Positions 45,190 to 55,978 of a DNA stretch of 64,000 nt are shown here, piece after piece. Position numbers and translations under genes: made by a program. The stretch comes from Rhyacophila brunnea (taxonomy: Eukaryota > Arthropoda > Insecta > Trichoptera > Rhyacophilidae). Under the pieces are notes generated by a model, which made no database searches, was not told the origin of the DNA, and saw nothing but the letters and a program-made list of their open reading frames with translations. Numbering within the stretch: position 1 is the first letter of the stretch; every line of letters starts with the position of its first letter. Location of the stretch: the NCBI GenBank assembly GCA_022495005.1, contig JAGYXB010001010.1, forward strand, positions 1,240,001 to 1,304,000, written 5' to 3'.

Positions 45190-45763
45190 GGGTTATAACA
45201 AAAAAATGGCTTGGACAGTGACGATATTTCTAATATCACACTGAAATCAAAATTACTCTTGAGTATATTATGATATATTTAATACACCATTAATTATTAT
45301 TTTACATACAATTATTTATAATATTAACAAATGTGACAACCCTGCAACTGACACAGAACTTAGTCTAAAACGGCTAACCGAATTTTTAACAGTCTGGTTT
45401 GTAGTAAAGTGACGCAAAGCGAGTGAAGCCAGGGGCGGGTGAGATGTCTATGAGTACAAACTTCGTAACCTTTGCATCTGTTTGATCGTGTCGTTTTTGA
45501 CGTCTTGCGAGTCGTAAATCGCTTTTGATTGCCGGGCACATAGAGTGTACTGTGGCTGGGTTTGATTTGATAGGGTCACCGTTTGCATTGAAATGGCTGA
45601 TTTGATGGTACGATAAAAATAATATTTTAGTGATATGTGATCAGATAAACATTATTGCCGAAGTAATTTGGTTCCAGGTAGTGTGTTGAAGCATAACAGA
45701 ATTGACAGAAATAGGAGAAAGGCTGTCTAATAGATCCATAATTCGCGCACAACTCAAATGTAA
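45190..45763. other. Spacer with a GC-richer patch
   Basis: The patch at 45340-45600 is GC-richer (GTGAAGCCAGGGGCGGGTGA) but has no long open frame or repeat partner in the window. Confidence 0.3.
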
Positions 45764-45771
45764 GAATAAGC

Positions 45772-46516
45772 CAGGGGTTCACAAATTTTTTCGTCAACGG
45801 GACAATTTAGAAATCAAAAATATTTGACGGCCGCCCTTTCTTTTGTAAATATTTTCTGTTTTAAAAAAAACATATGTAAGGCAAGAAAAAAATATTTTTA
45901 ACTAAATATACATTATTATTACTTTTATTAATATACTAAAGAATAATTTAATTTTAATTTAATTATAAATTTAATATTTTTTTCACCATGAGATTTATGC
46001 AATTGTTTGTTTGCAACTAAATCATGCAATCTAGGCTGAAAGTTTGTGGTGTGAATTCGCAAAACAGATGCGATATGGTTGTCTGTTAATTTTGATCGTA
46101 AATTTGATTTATTAATGCTCACTGTAGAAAATGTTTTTTCACAAATATAGGTGCTTCCAAATAAAGAAGCCATTATTTTATTAGTATGTTTAATTATATT
46201 TGGATTTACCTCAAGTGAAAGGCCTTTGTAGAATTCAATTAAATTCTTATCACGAAAAGATGCTTTTGCTTGCACGTTCCAAATATATTCATTCAAACTG
46301 CATATTTACGGGAACAACTTTTCTCACATCCGCATACATAAATATCAAAGTGTCTCCCTATTCATTCTTACCAGAGGATATTTAATTATAAATGTAATTT
46401 TTAATATTTGATATGAAAAATAAAAAATAATACAGATTTAACATATATCTCCCAGGACACATCAAAAAGTCACGCGGGACATAATTGGCCCGCGGGTCAC
46501 GCTTTGGGAACCCCTG
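45772..46516 (-). mobile_element. hAT element with transposase C-terminus
   Basis: Terminal repeats CAGGGGTTCACAAATTTTTT and the inverse of CAGGGGTTCCCAAAGCGTGA. Flanks gaataagc (45764-45771) and atttaagc (46517-46524) are an eroded 8-bp duplication sharing the last five bases. It is 745 bases and internally deleted: only the C-terminal transposase coding part remains. Confidence 0.8.
45928..46296 (-). pseudogene. hAT transposase dimerisation domain
   Basis: An open minus-strand frame of about 120 codons contains MASLFGSTYICEKTFSTVSI, NKSNLRSKLTDNHIASVLRI and TTNFQPRLHDLVANK. This is the C-terminal hAT dimerisation motif (GSTY.CE..FS..N..KS..RS.LTD.H....LRI), close in type to the GTF2IRD2/ZBED/EPM2AIP1-like branch. 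No upstream catalytic domain is present, so no transposase activity is expected. Confidence 0.8.
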
Positions 46517-46534
46517 ATTTAAGCAGTCATTTTG

Positions 46535-47190
46535 ATTAACTATTTTTTCGAATTCACACGATTTGAGAATTTAAGATCTTGTGAATATGGTTTATTAGAT
46601 TATTAGCAAGTGCAAGCATGCTAAGGCGAATATTTGGAGACATTATAACGTCGGTTAGAAATTAGGATAGGTACCTACCAGTGGCGTGCGGTCCAAAGAT
46701 GCTGTAGATGCGGAGCATTCCCATTTAATATTAATATTATAAATGCACGTATTGTCCAATCATATGGTAAATTTTACTAATCTTTATTTCTTGTCAAGGT
46801 TATATAATATATTATAATATAGTTCTAAGAACTACCACACTGCAACACAAGGAACCACACTACGTAATCAGCCACACGCTTAAATTCAATTAGTAGACAA
46901 TTATTAATAGATATATGTAAAACAAATAAAAATGACTACATGCTTCTGGTACCTACATATTACTGGAAACGTGATTGAAAATACAAAAACCGTAATATAA
47001 ACGTAATTTGATTAGCGGTTAAACTGTAAATACTGCTTAGTAATTAGGTAGGGCGCAGGTGGCTTAATTGGTAAAGTACATTGGCTGGAATCCAATAGAT
47101 GCAGGTTCTTGTTTTGTCCACCGTCGATTTTTTTTATACTTAATAAGTATGTTTCTTGGGTTTTTTTCAATTATGTAAATCATATGCTTA
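46535..47190 (+). mobile_element. tRNA-like foldback element, copy G, probably interrupted
   Basis: The left part has outer-arm text (TAACTATTTTTTCGAATTC, GATCTTGTGAATATG) and the central block (ACGTCGGTTAGAAATTAGGA, 46652-46671). The tRNA-like core is at about 47050-47125, with A-box-like TGGCTTAATTGG and a perfect 5-bp anticodon-like stem ATTGG/CCAAT around CTGGAAT. It continues as TTTTTCAATTATGTAAAT. Between 46680 and about 46990 unrelated sequence beginning CAGTGGCGTGCGGTC suggests a hAT-like insertion whose right end I cannot place. Confidence 0.6.
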
Positions 47191-47795
47191 CTTTTGTGGT
47201 GAGAGAACTGTATTGTAAAAAAAATAATAATACCGAATTATAGTACCGAAAACATTGAAAAAATTAATCACCCTACTTGAATATAAAATACATCAGAAAA
47301 ACTGTAACGTACGTAGTTCAACCATTTAATTAACATTATCATCTTAAATCACTCCATAAGACTTGTTTAATATTATAATGTGAACAATAAATTATTGGAG
47401 TTATTACAATAAATTAAGTTGAGCTATTTCATTTATTTGAATATTTTAACGCGGCGATCGTATATTAATTAGTACACGCAGGTCAAAGAACGACTTCATT
47501 TTTTCAATAAAACATACTATACATATATGTGTTAAAACATATATTTTGTATACAATCACTAGAGTGATTTAAAAATCCAAGTCCGGGATCAATCGCCGCG
47601 CTTTGATCGTGATCGCTATTGATTAATTATTAAGGAGTGAGGCAAAGTCAAAGTTTATTCTCATTAATAATAAGCTAAAACGGTTGCACTTTGATAAAAC
47701 CTTTCTAACGTTTCAACGCCAACTTTGCGCCATCAAAGATTTCAAAATTATGATATCTAATCGTATTGAAATATATTTTTTATATGATACAAACC
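47191..47795. other. AT-rich spacer
   Basis: No supported feature. Confidence 0.4.
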
Positions 47796-47799
47796 CATC

Positions 47800-48215
47800 T
47801 TCAGAACAATGTTTTTGAAACACAGTTATTTTTATCAATTCCACTATCATTCTGTCATTTACGTTGACAACTGTTTCGGGTTATACTCCTATATTCAGAA
47901 CGGTCGACTATAATTAAAGTTGAAGATTCGGGTAACGTGTTCTCAATCGAGGGCTGTTAAAAAATAATTAAATATATAATTATGATGACTGTGCCACTGT
48001 CGTGAATGAGAAAACAGTAAAAACTCTTTCGTTCTATAACAACAGCCTAATATGAGGACCAGGTTATTCGATTCATCAAATTTAGATAGTCGACCGTTCG
48101 GAAGATTGGTTTATACCCCGAGACGGCTGTCAACCTGAATGTCGCACTTAAAGTAGAATCAACCAAAATAACTTGGTTTTAAAACCATTATAATGGAGTT
48201 CTACCACGTAAACAA
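47800..48215. mobile_element. Palindromic Penelope-like terminal-repeat element
   Basis: Inverted arms of roughly 150 bases. The left arm (about 47810-47950) has GTTGACAACTGTTTCGGG, then TTATACTCCTATATTCAGAA and CGGTCGACTAT. The right arm (about 48045-48200) has the inverse with substitutions. On the minus strand CTGAATATAGG, then AACCCGAAACAGTTGTC has the layout of Penelope-like ends. No coding sequence lies between. The adjacent AGTTCTACCACGTA parallels 43300. Confidence 0.55.
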
Positions 48216-48229
48216 AAGTTAATTTAATT

Positions 48230-48468
48230 CTTTTTTTCTTTCGACCATGTCCGATCCTAATAGGATCATATGGGCGTCCACAGAGTAGAGGTTTGTATTG
48301 ACAGATTTTGTTTTTTACGAGAAATGGATGTCAGCCATTTGCTCAACCTATTAAGTCCATACTACACACAAATTGAAAAACAATATGTGTACTTGCCAGA
48401 CCCAGGATTCGAACCTGGGAGCCACGGCGTTATAGTCCAACGCTTAAGCTGCGCGGCCACCGTGGGCA
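48230..48468 (-). mobile_element. tRNA-derived SINE, full length
   Basis: Flanked by taatttaatt (48220-48229) and taatataatt (48469-48478), 9 of 10 identical. On the minus strand it has the head CCACGGTGGCCGCGCAGC and B box GGTTCGAATCCTGGGTCTGG, the body, the CCTCTACTCTGTGGACG region, and GATCCTATTAGGATCGGACA before an AAAGAAAAAAAG tail. This copy is a good reference for the family. Confidence 0.85.
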
Positions 48469-48478
48469 TAATATAATT

Positions 48479-49800
48479 AATCAATATATAAAAATATCAA
48501 TAATATATAATTAATCGATTTATAATTATTTAAGTTAAATACTAAACACCAATCGTTTATTTTAGTATTGACTGATCGAAAGGGTGATTGTTTCATCCCT
48601 TGTGTTTTATTTCTCTGTATCGGTGATAACTTGACTAGGTTTTATGTAGATTTATAAGAATGAGTGTGTGCAAAAATATTCTTTTTTATATTTGCTGTCC
48701 GTCCTCGGGCATGCTGTCGTCCAGTTTGAGGAGTTTTATTATTCTTAGAAGGTGCGTTCGCACGTTTTCTGTTGCAATATTTTTTCGATCGTTGTACGGC
48801 TGATTTTGCCATAACTGAGTAAAGAAAACTCAATTATCAATACAAAGCTGAAATTTCACTGACGTATGAGCTTGCAATGTGTGTTCTTCAATAATTTCCG
48901 ACATTATTCAGTCGAGACTTTCCGTCGACGTTTGAGATTACTTCTTAAGCGCCGGCTAGACGCTCATGCTTTACCACAAGCTTACATGTGCAAACCGGTT
49001 TGTATCGGGAAGCCCGTGTGTATGGACGGGAAAACTGTAGCTCGCGCAAACCGAAAAGCGCCGCAAAAGTGTTTTTTTGCACAAACTATACCGCGCAGGC
49101 AAGTTGTTTCCGTTTAGCTGACGCATTACTAGATTTATCTATCTTAAAGGGTTGAAAACTTCCAATTTTCTGATTATCTATTTCTTTAATGTCTAGGTTT
49201 CATCTCTGTAGACTACTAGTATGAATACAATGTAGCACCTAATCGTCTTCCATCGGGTGCATAGATATGTCTCGACTGCAAACTAGATGTTTTATTTAAA
49301 AAAAAGCTTCTTGTCACTTATTCTATCTCACAATCTGGGATTGAGTCTTCCTGTAGAGTAGACGGAAACATTGTCACTACATTTCCTGTTAAAAGATCTT
49401 GAAGAAGAAGAAGATTGTACAAAAACGGATTCATGTTTTCAACACCTAATTATTTAAGAAGGACTACATTCTTGACACGAATTGTTATGTTTGATCACAT
49501 AATAAAAGAAAATGTTGCTGAGATTGGCCGGTTGGTGGAGAGGGGGGGTGGAGTAAACGACCCGTGTTGTGGGCGTCCGGAGAGTTCGAGGTCAGGAAGA
49601 GGCAAGACAAAAAAATAATATTGCGTCTATCCAATTTCGATATATTCGTTTTTTCCCGCCCATAGCCTAATCTCTACTAACAGTTAGTGACAACCATTGT
49701 CTTCTGATCACGATTAATTTCAAAGGTTCAAAAGCATTGGCCGACTTTGTAGCACTGGACTAAAGTTAATTTGAAATGAATTAGGTGATTTATATCTACT
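48479..49800. other. Mixed spacer with GC-richer patch
   Basis: 48870-49130 is GC-richer and crossed by an 83-codon plus frame without a known domain. 49415-49618 is a 67-codon plus frame ending in a G/R/S-rich stretch, also unrecognised. The repeat and ORF at 48642-48812 are listed separately. Confidence 0.3.
48642..48812 (-). other. Short basic ORF in a repeated segment
   Basis: Minus-strand frame from ATG 48812: MAKSAVQRSKKY, then NNKTPQTGRQHARGRTANIK, strongly basic. The beginning resembles the SA..RS..YR-type N-termini of several insect transposon-encoded proteins, but that is impression only. The DNA at 48735-48860 recurs at 26480-26620, where the frame is broken, which supports a mobile origin. 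Confidence 0.3.
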
Positions 49801-49816
49801 TATAATATGCGTATAT

Positions 49817-50702
49817 TTTCGTTCGACCATGTCCGATTCTAATAGGGCTTCCACAGAGTGGAGGTTTGTATTGACAGATTTTGTTTTTACGAGAAATGGA
49901 TGTCAGCCACTTGCTCAACCTATTAAGTCCATACTCTGACTTATACACAAATTGAAAAAACAATATATTGTGTACTTGTCAGACCCAAGATTCGAACCTG
50001 AGACCCACGACGCAACACGCGCAGACTTGAGAGTGGGTCTATTGTTTGGGCACCGCATCAGTTGAAGTATGGCCTTATGGTGGAGAGGGTACAGAAGAAA
50101 TTCTTGAGACTCCTTTACTTGAGGTTGTATGGATACTATCCGTGGCTTTATCCAACTGACTTTCTCTTAGGCATGCTTACATACTGCAGTCTGCAATTTA
50201 GAAGAAATCTTTATTTAGCTACGTATTTTTTTCGACTTATACGAGGTATAAATGAGAACTCTGCCATACTGGGCAGTGTTGACCTGTGTGTCCCTGATAA
50301 CTATCTTATATATAAGGAGCATCAGTTGCTTATTCTCCCAAGGTGCAGAACCAACCTGCCACTGGTAATGCCAATTGGGAGGGTGATAACTATGTTCAAC
50401 GAAATTGCTTCGGGTGTTGATATATTCCACCTACGTGAGGATGAGTATAGGTGGACGTTATTTAATAAATTTTAAAAATAGGGTCTGCTTAACTCATCCG
50501 TTGTATTTCCATGTACCTATATAATTAATATTTTTGTATGTACATATTTCTACTGTTTACTATCATACTATCTGTCTCTTTTTTTTATGTCATGTTGTGA
50601 ACGTCTTAAACTTATAATTTGTAATATCACAATATGTGAAATAAATAAATTGAATTGAAATTGAATTACACCAACGCTTAAGCCGCGCGACAATCGTGGG
50701 TG
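49817..50702 (-). mobile_element. tRNA-derived SINE split by a LINE insertion
   Basis: The outer ends carry a perfect 11-bp duplication tatgcgtatat (49806-49816 and 50703-50713). The SINE body and B box (GGTTCGAATCTTGGGTCTGA on the minus strand) occupy 49817-50012, and the head resumes at about 50668-50702 (CGCTTAAGCCGCGCGACA on plus). A Jockey/CR1-like LINE end sits between, so the SINE is the older insertion. Confidence 0.85.
50013..50667 (+). mobile_element. Jockey/CR1-like LINE 3' end with coding sequence
   Basis: The coding end is open from about 50013 to the stop at 50473-50475. It includes SIVWAPHQLKYGLMVERVQK, KFLRLLYLRLYGYYPWLYPT, RGINENSAILGSVDLCVPDN, and TNLPLVMPIGRVI. The SIVW.P..........RVQKKFLR pattern is the conserved end of the reverse transcriptase in Jockey/CR1-group LINEs. 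A 190-base 3' UTR follows, ending in TTGAATTGAAATTGAAT-type repeats. Related copies: 5664, 19495, 55425 (minus) and 58905. It is 5'-truncated and lacks the catalytic palm. The target duplication inside the SINE is unclear. Confidence 0.8.
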
Positions 50703-50713
50703 TATGCGTATAT

Positions 50714-52355
50714 AACTCATAATTAACGTGTCAAATGCACATTTTCTATTAATTATGGAAACCTAAAACAAAAAAAATAATAAACAATACTCATCTATGC
50801 AATGACGCATTAACAAAGAATTATCCATTCGCGTATGCTTACGTTTTACGATAATGTTGTCAGAAATTAGCAACTTGACAAGGCGTTTTATCATTTTTAT
50901 TTCGTTTTTGAATAAAATGGATGCCACAAATATATCAATTACTAACTGAGTAACATAACGTTATCATCAGTATTAAAATTTGCATTTTCCCAGCATTTGT
51001 TCACTCGTGACATATCAGGCCCATTAAAATTTCAATAATTTGGCGATCTCAATTTACATTACGTATTCTACTCTACTTCATTATTCATTGATTTATTTTG
51101 TGATCTTTCCGCGTTATGCCCAGCATGCACCATATCACTCTATATAGTGTTATCCCCCCTTCCAGGCAATTTTAGAGGAGGGAGGAGGACCAACGGGTGG
51201 TACGCTTTCCCGATAAGACAGAAATTACAAGAATAGGGATCGTTGTGAACGGAATCATGGAAGTGACTGCGCAGCAAACGTTTATTCGACCATATTAAGT
51301 ATTAAAATGTTGAAAAATCATTCTTAAAATATCAATTATAAGCTAAGAGACTATGGTCTTTAGGTATTTGAAGAGTCAAGGATGGGTTATTATTGTGCAA
51401 AATGTTAGCACGACGAAGCATTTAGGTATTCTTTTACACGCTAAAACACGTTGAAGAGATGGCAAATTAATAAATAATTTTAGTGAACTCTGCATAAAAC
51501 AATAATTTCTTAGAGGCTGTTATTTTCAAATTCATGGTGAAAAATAATTAATACTGAATACATGTACCTACTTAATATGCTGAAAATAAACACAAACCTT
51601 GACATGTAATAATTATGATTTTCACTAAATGAATATTAAATTTTAATATGTAATTACAAATTGGTATTGATACTTATTATATAAAAAATATCGTTATGAT
51701 AGTTAGGTATACTTACGTGAATATGTAAATATTTACTAAGAGAAAATAACATTTTAATTTCGGTTGAAAAAAGCTCAATGAAAAGAATTATTATTGACTC
51801 ATTGATTCACGAAAAAAAGGTTCGCAAAAAATGATTCATTCGCAGATTGATTCTTTTAACACTCTGGATGTGCCTAATTGTAATGTACATAATTTGTTAT
51901 AGCTCAGTTACAATATAATAATGCTATGTAGGTTTCTTTGGCGGGAACGTGGGTTTCTGTTTCTTTCTCAACGTTTTTTTTGTGCGCGAATCGATCTGAC
52001 TCTTCGATATTACTGTGTGATTGATTTATAACGATAGCAATTTTGATTGACTTTGAAAAGGTACTCAAATACCTAGTGTTGAGTTGTGTATGAAATCATT
52101 TGTTGAGAAGAATGATTTGGTTTTTATTGCTTGCAAATGGCCCACAACCACATTGTATATGGGCGGATAATGATTGCATAAGAAATCGATTCTAAATGAT
52201 TCATTTGACTGAGGCAGTTATTTTTACTTACAAATTTAAATGATACAGCTATATTGTATACGAGTATTTTGTTCTCAAGATTTTAACATATATATTAATT
52301 TGTCACTAATCACGGATAAATAATTCAGTACAAACATTTTATATACACCATACAG
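50714..52355. other. AT-rich spacer
   Basis: 51150-51300 is GC-richer (GGAGGAGGACCAACGGG) and may be an unrecognised LINE scrap. Otherwise nothing is supported except the short RTE remnant at 51085-51140. Confidence 0.35.
51085..51140 (-). mobile_element. RTE-type LINE scrap
   Basis: About 50 bases (TGTGATCTTTCCGCGTTATG, then CCCAGCATGCACCATATCAC) match the minus-strand text of the copy at 2930-2985, in the region coding for MERCMLGITRKD in better copies. Confidence 0.5.
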
Positions 52356-52364
52356 CATACGTAT

Positions 52365-52942
52365 CATAAGCGAAGGGTAGAGGTAGGCTGTTAAGATCGA
52401 CGATAAATAGTGCACATTATACTTTGTTAGTCATACGTATTTGTTTTTATTGAACTTAGACTATAATTTACAAATGGTGTTGGTTAGTTTAAAAACTAAC
52501 CAACTAATTAAACACTACCAAAACAATACCATAATAGTTTTGGGATACTTTGGGTGATACGACAAAATTGTGCAGACTTTTTCATTCATACTTATTTGTT
52601 TTTGTTGAATTAAGAATACATATCACAGGTGTTGTTGGTTAGTTAAATTCATTAAACCCTGCCTAAACCAAACTATAATAGATAATAAATATTATTCTAT
52701 CTATAAAACATTCAAAGTTATGTATGATTTAATTGCATAATTTTAGATAGTTTATAGATAGACGAGTATTTTTTGACTATTATTTAGGCTTGGTTTCACA
52801 GGGTTTAATTGAATTCTAAAAACTGACCAACACCATCTGAAAGTTATAGTTTTATTTCAATGAAAACAAATACGTATGACTGACAAAGTTTAGTGTACAC
52901 TATTTGTGGATTTAAACAGTCTACCTCCACTCTTCGCCACTG
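52365..52942. mobile_element. Non-autonomous hAT-like element with very long inverted repeats, copy 2
   Basis: Shares both ends and interior with 1480-2066. Right end CTCTTCGCCACTG; the left end is slightly mutated (CATAAGCGAAGGGTAG). Flanks atacgtat (52357-52364) and gtacgtat (52943-52950) are an 8-bp duplication with one change. The inverted repeats of about 150 bases are followed by further internal inverted similarity. Confidence 0.75.
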
Positions 52943-53104
52943 GTACGTATACCTGATATTTAGGTTGGTAATATATTTTTTAATAACATCGGGTTGAACG
53001 GTTTTTACAAAAACTGAACCTAGAATATAATATTATAATCACAAGTAAACGAAAATAAAGAAAACAAAATCACAGAACTAGATAACAAGTCACAGTCACA
53101 GTAG

Positions 53105-53245
53105 GACTTTTTGGCTTAGTGTATGGTTGAAACTCCTCCGTGGAAGGCATACATCCTGCATGACTCCTCGATATGCTCCGTGGTTTAAATCTCGCCACAC
53201 TCACAGAGTGGGGAATCTTTCAAGCCAAGTTGATAAAATACAAAA
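53105..53245 (-). pseudogene. LINE ORF2 C-terminal CCHC-like fragment
   Basis: On the minus strand the text reads GLKDSPLCECGE, then after a stop TTEHIEESCRMYAFHGG. The C.CG....EH....C spacing is the zinc-knuckle tail of I/R1-group LINE ORF2 proteins. Only this 140-base piece is recognisable. Confidence 0.5.
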
Positions 53246-54018
53246 AATATGCTTATACATTTTTTACAACTGATTTTTTTCAAGTCGCAACCCGGATTTT
53301 AAAAGTTTACTATCCATAATAAAAATAACACTTTGTAAATATTATAATAATATATATGGTACAATTACTCTTCATACAGACCTTGCGAATAGTATATTAT
53401 TTTATTGGTCAAAGATAAACTTATTCTTGATTTATTAACCTGCAATTTGACTGTTACGTTTACAACGTCTCACGATATATCTTCATTAACTTGGATCAAA
53501 ATGAATTGTTTTATAATATGATGTGATGCTATCTAGGTACGTTTTTTGTAATAGTTTTATTATTCTAATGGCAAGTGTTTATATTTTATTAGTAGTATGA
53601 ATATTTTTATGACTGATGCAAAGGTATAATAAAGTTGAATAATTACTTAATTTTACTTTGATTAGTCCATACAAATTGATATTGCATATTTTTCAGGTTC
53701 AGAATAAATTATCACATAAAAAATAATGATGATGGTCAAATTTATTGTAAAGTGATATTTTTCATTTTCATGTTCAAGCGTTTGCATTTTAAATTTCACA
53801 CAATTTTACCTTGTAATAACAAATTTGGCAGGGTCTTACCGCCAATGTGAAGATCAGATATTTCTATTCACATAGAACATTTTTCAATTTTTAATTTTTA
53901 TATTAATATAAGTATTTTATAATTAAAATTTCTGTTACCTACATCCCCTCTCTTCAATGAGCATATTTTATTCAAGACATTAATTGTATCTCAATCAAAT
54001 CATACTTGATGTGCGTGG
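53246..54018. other. AT-rich spacer
   Basis: No supported feature. Confidence 0.4.
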
Positions 54019-54025
54019 CGACCTC

Positions 54026-54267
54026 TTTTTTCTTTTTCTTTAGACCATGTCCGATCCTAATAGGATCATATGGGCCTCCACAGAGTGGAGGTTTGTATTG
54101 ACAGATTTTTGTTTTTACGAGAAATGGATGTCAGCCACTTGCTCAACCTATTAGGTCCATACTCTGACTCATACACAAATTGAAAAACAATGTGTGTACT
54201 AGCTAGACCCAGGATTCGAACTTGGGACCCTCGACTCTATAGGCCGGCATTTAAGCCACTCGGCCAT
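54026..54267 (-). mobile_element. tRNA-derived SINE, full length
   Basis: Flanked by cgacctc (54019-54025 and 54268-54274). On the minus strand: head ATGGCCGAGTGGCTTAAATG, B box GGTTCGAATCCTGGGTCTAG (read with one change, GTTCGAATCC), the full body, the inverted CCTCCACTCTGTGGAGG motif, and a tail rich in AAAGAAAAAGAAAAAAG. 242 bases. Confidence 0.85.
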
Positions 54268-54274
54268 CGACCTC

Positions 54275-55424
54275 AGTATTGGGTAACTGCTCCTGAAACA
54301 TTATTTATATATAATTATCTGTAATGCGGAGTGGGTTAGATTGGTGGACCCATGTTTGTGTTGAATCACCCCATAATCTCACAATATACTCACTGAGTTG
54401 AGTTGATCAGTAAAATACGCCTATTGATGATGTCTTCACATTATTAAGGACCATGTCTTGGAAAGGATTTTTATTATACATTTATTCACTATCAGAGCAG
54501 TAGTTTCTATCTTAAAATGTAAATAAATGAACACACACTATTCATCGATACAAAAAGACACATTAAACATACAGTTTTTTTTTTCATTCAATATTACGAG
54601 TCATAAGAAAAATCAATGTTCGTAAGTTAAGGTTATAAGCGATATTTGCGTTACGAGTAAAATCAAATAAATCAAAGATTTTCTACGCATCATAATAATA
54701 TAAACATTATGTGATGAAACCAACCACATGACTTTGTAATACTTAGAAGCTTCACAATAAACAATGGTGTTAGGAACATCTGCATGAATGTTTACGAGTA
54801 GAATCCTATCATAAGGTACCTATATTATATTATTTGAAACGCATTTCGATATCGGTTGAAAATGGTAAGAGAATCCAAGGCTTGTTTATATCTATTGTTT
54901 TATTTTGTATTCAGCATTCATAAAAACACGTTACTTATAATATAATCATGACGTATACCAACCGTACATAAACAGGTGACTAGGTTATAAATGAAAAATA
55001 ACGAAATATTTATCCAAGTGTGTATTGCTATATAATGCGATAGCCGTTGATCATTGGCATGGTGGAACAACTAGACGTATAATACAAAAGTAGGTCTAGA
55101 AGCCACTAGATTGATGAAATAATAGATATACCTATTAAAGTTGTGGAAATACGTAGCAGCGCAACACACAAGACTGAGATACATGTAATCATTTTCAATA
55201 GGACTTTCAGCAAAGGATTGATGTGAGCTGATAATGGTTATGACTGGTAGGGTCTCGTGTCCCCTTTATACCTTGCTGAACTTGCTGGTAGAAGTTTGCG
55301 TATAATGCCGGGTTCACCACTGTGGGAGTTCATGTATGTTATGGATGAAGACGTCGTGATTTGGTGGTTGCTGCAATGGGTGGAAGAGCGAGTTATATTT
55401 GCAGCGTAAACAGTCGGTACAAGA
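54275..55424. other. Spacer with a possible RTE scrap
   Basis: Around 55080-55170 the plus strand reads SHWIDEIIDI-like after GRSR, reminiscent of GRPKSRWIDE in RTE copies, but it is too short to be sure. 55230-55420 is slightly GC-richer with no open frame of note. Confidence 0.3.
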
Positions 55425-55520
55425 AATCAAATCAAATCAAATTTATTTATTTTACATATAATGAACATAACAAATTATAAATTTAAAGCGTTCACGATAT
55501 GGCATGAAATAAGTGTTAAG
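55425..55520 (-). mobile_element. LINE 3' tail, minus strand
   Basis: Begins with AAATCAAATCAAATCAAATT (the inverse of the TTTGA-repeat tail), then ATAATGAACATAACAAATTA and AAAGCGTTCACGATATGGCA, the inverse of the Jockey/CR1-like 3' UTR at 50587-50660. Confidence 0.65.
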
Positions 55521-55968
55521 CGTATGTTACAGAGTAGTTATATTACAATACTTATGATCCTGTTCCGAAATCCAAATCTCGGTAGAATGAGATGTTGTGC
55601 GGAGCGATACTGAGACTGAGATACTAACAGACGGGAACTTATATTGGAGTGCCATGTCCAATGAATTATGATCCACTATTTATTGACGCAGTCACAATCA
55701 AAATTAATTAATAATTGAAAAGAATATTAAGGAAATAATTATTATAATTATTAGCGTCATCGGATATAGCTAACTATGTGTAAAAATGGATATAGCTGAA
55801 ATAATAATTGCAGTAAGCTATTTACTGAGTTAGCAATAATTGGACACTACGGTAAATGGATATTAAGGAATTTGTAATTACGGTAATGTATTTAATATCG
55901 CCGATCAATATGCTGACACGGATTGAGTTGCTTATTGCCATATGATATTGATATATTTAATTGTACAC
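55521..55968. other. AT-rich spacer
   Basis: No supported feature. Confidence 0.4.
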
Positions 55969-55978
55969 ATACATCGAA

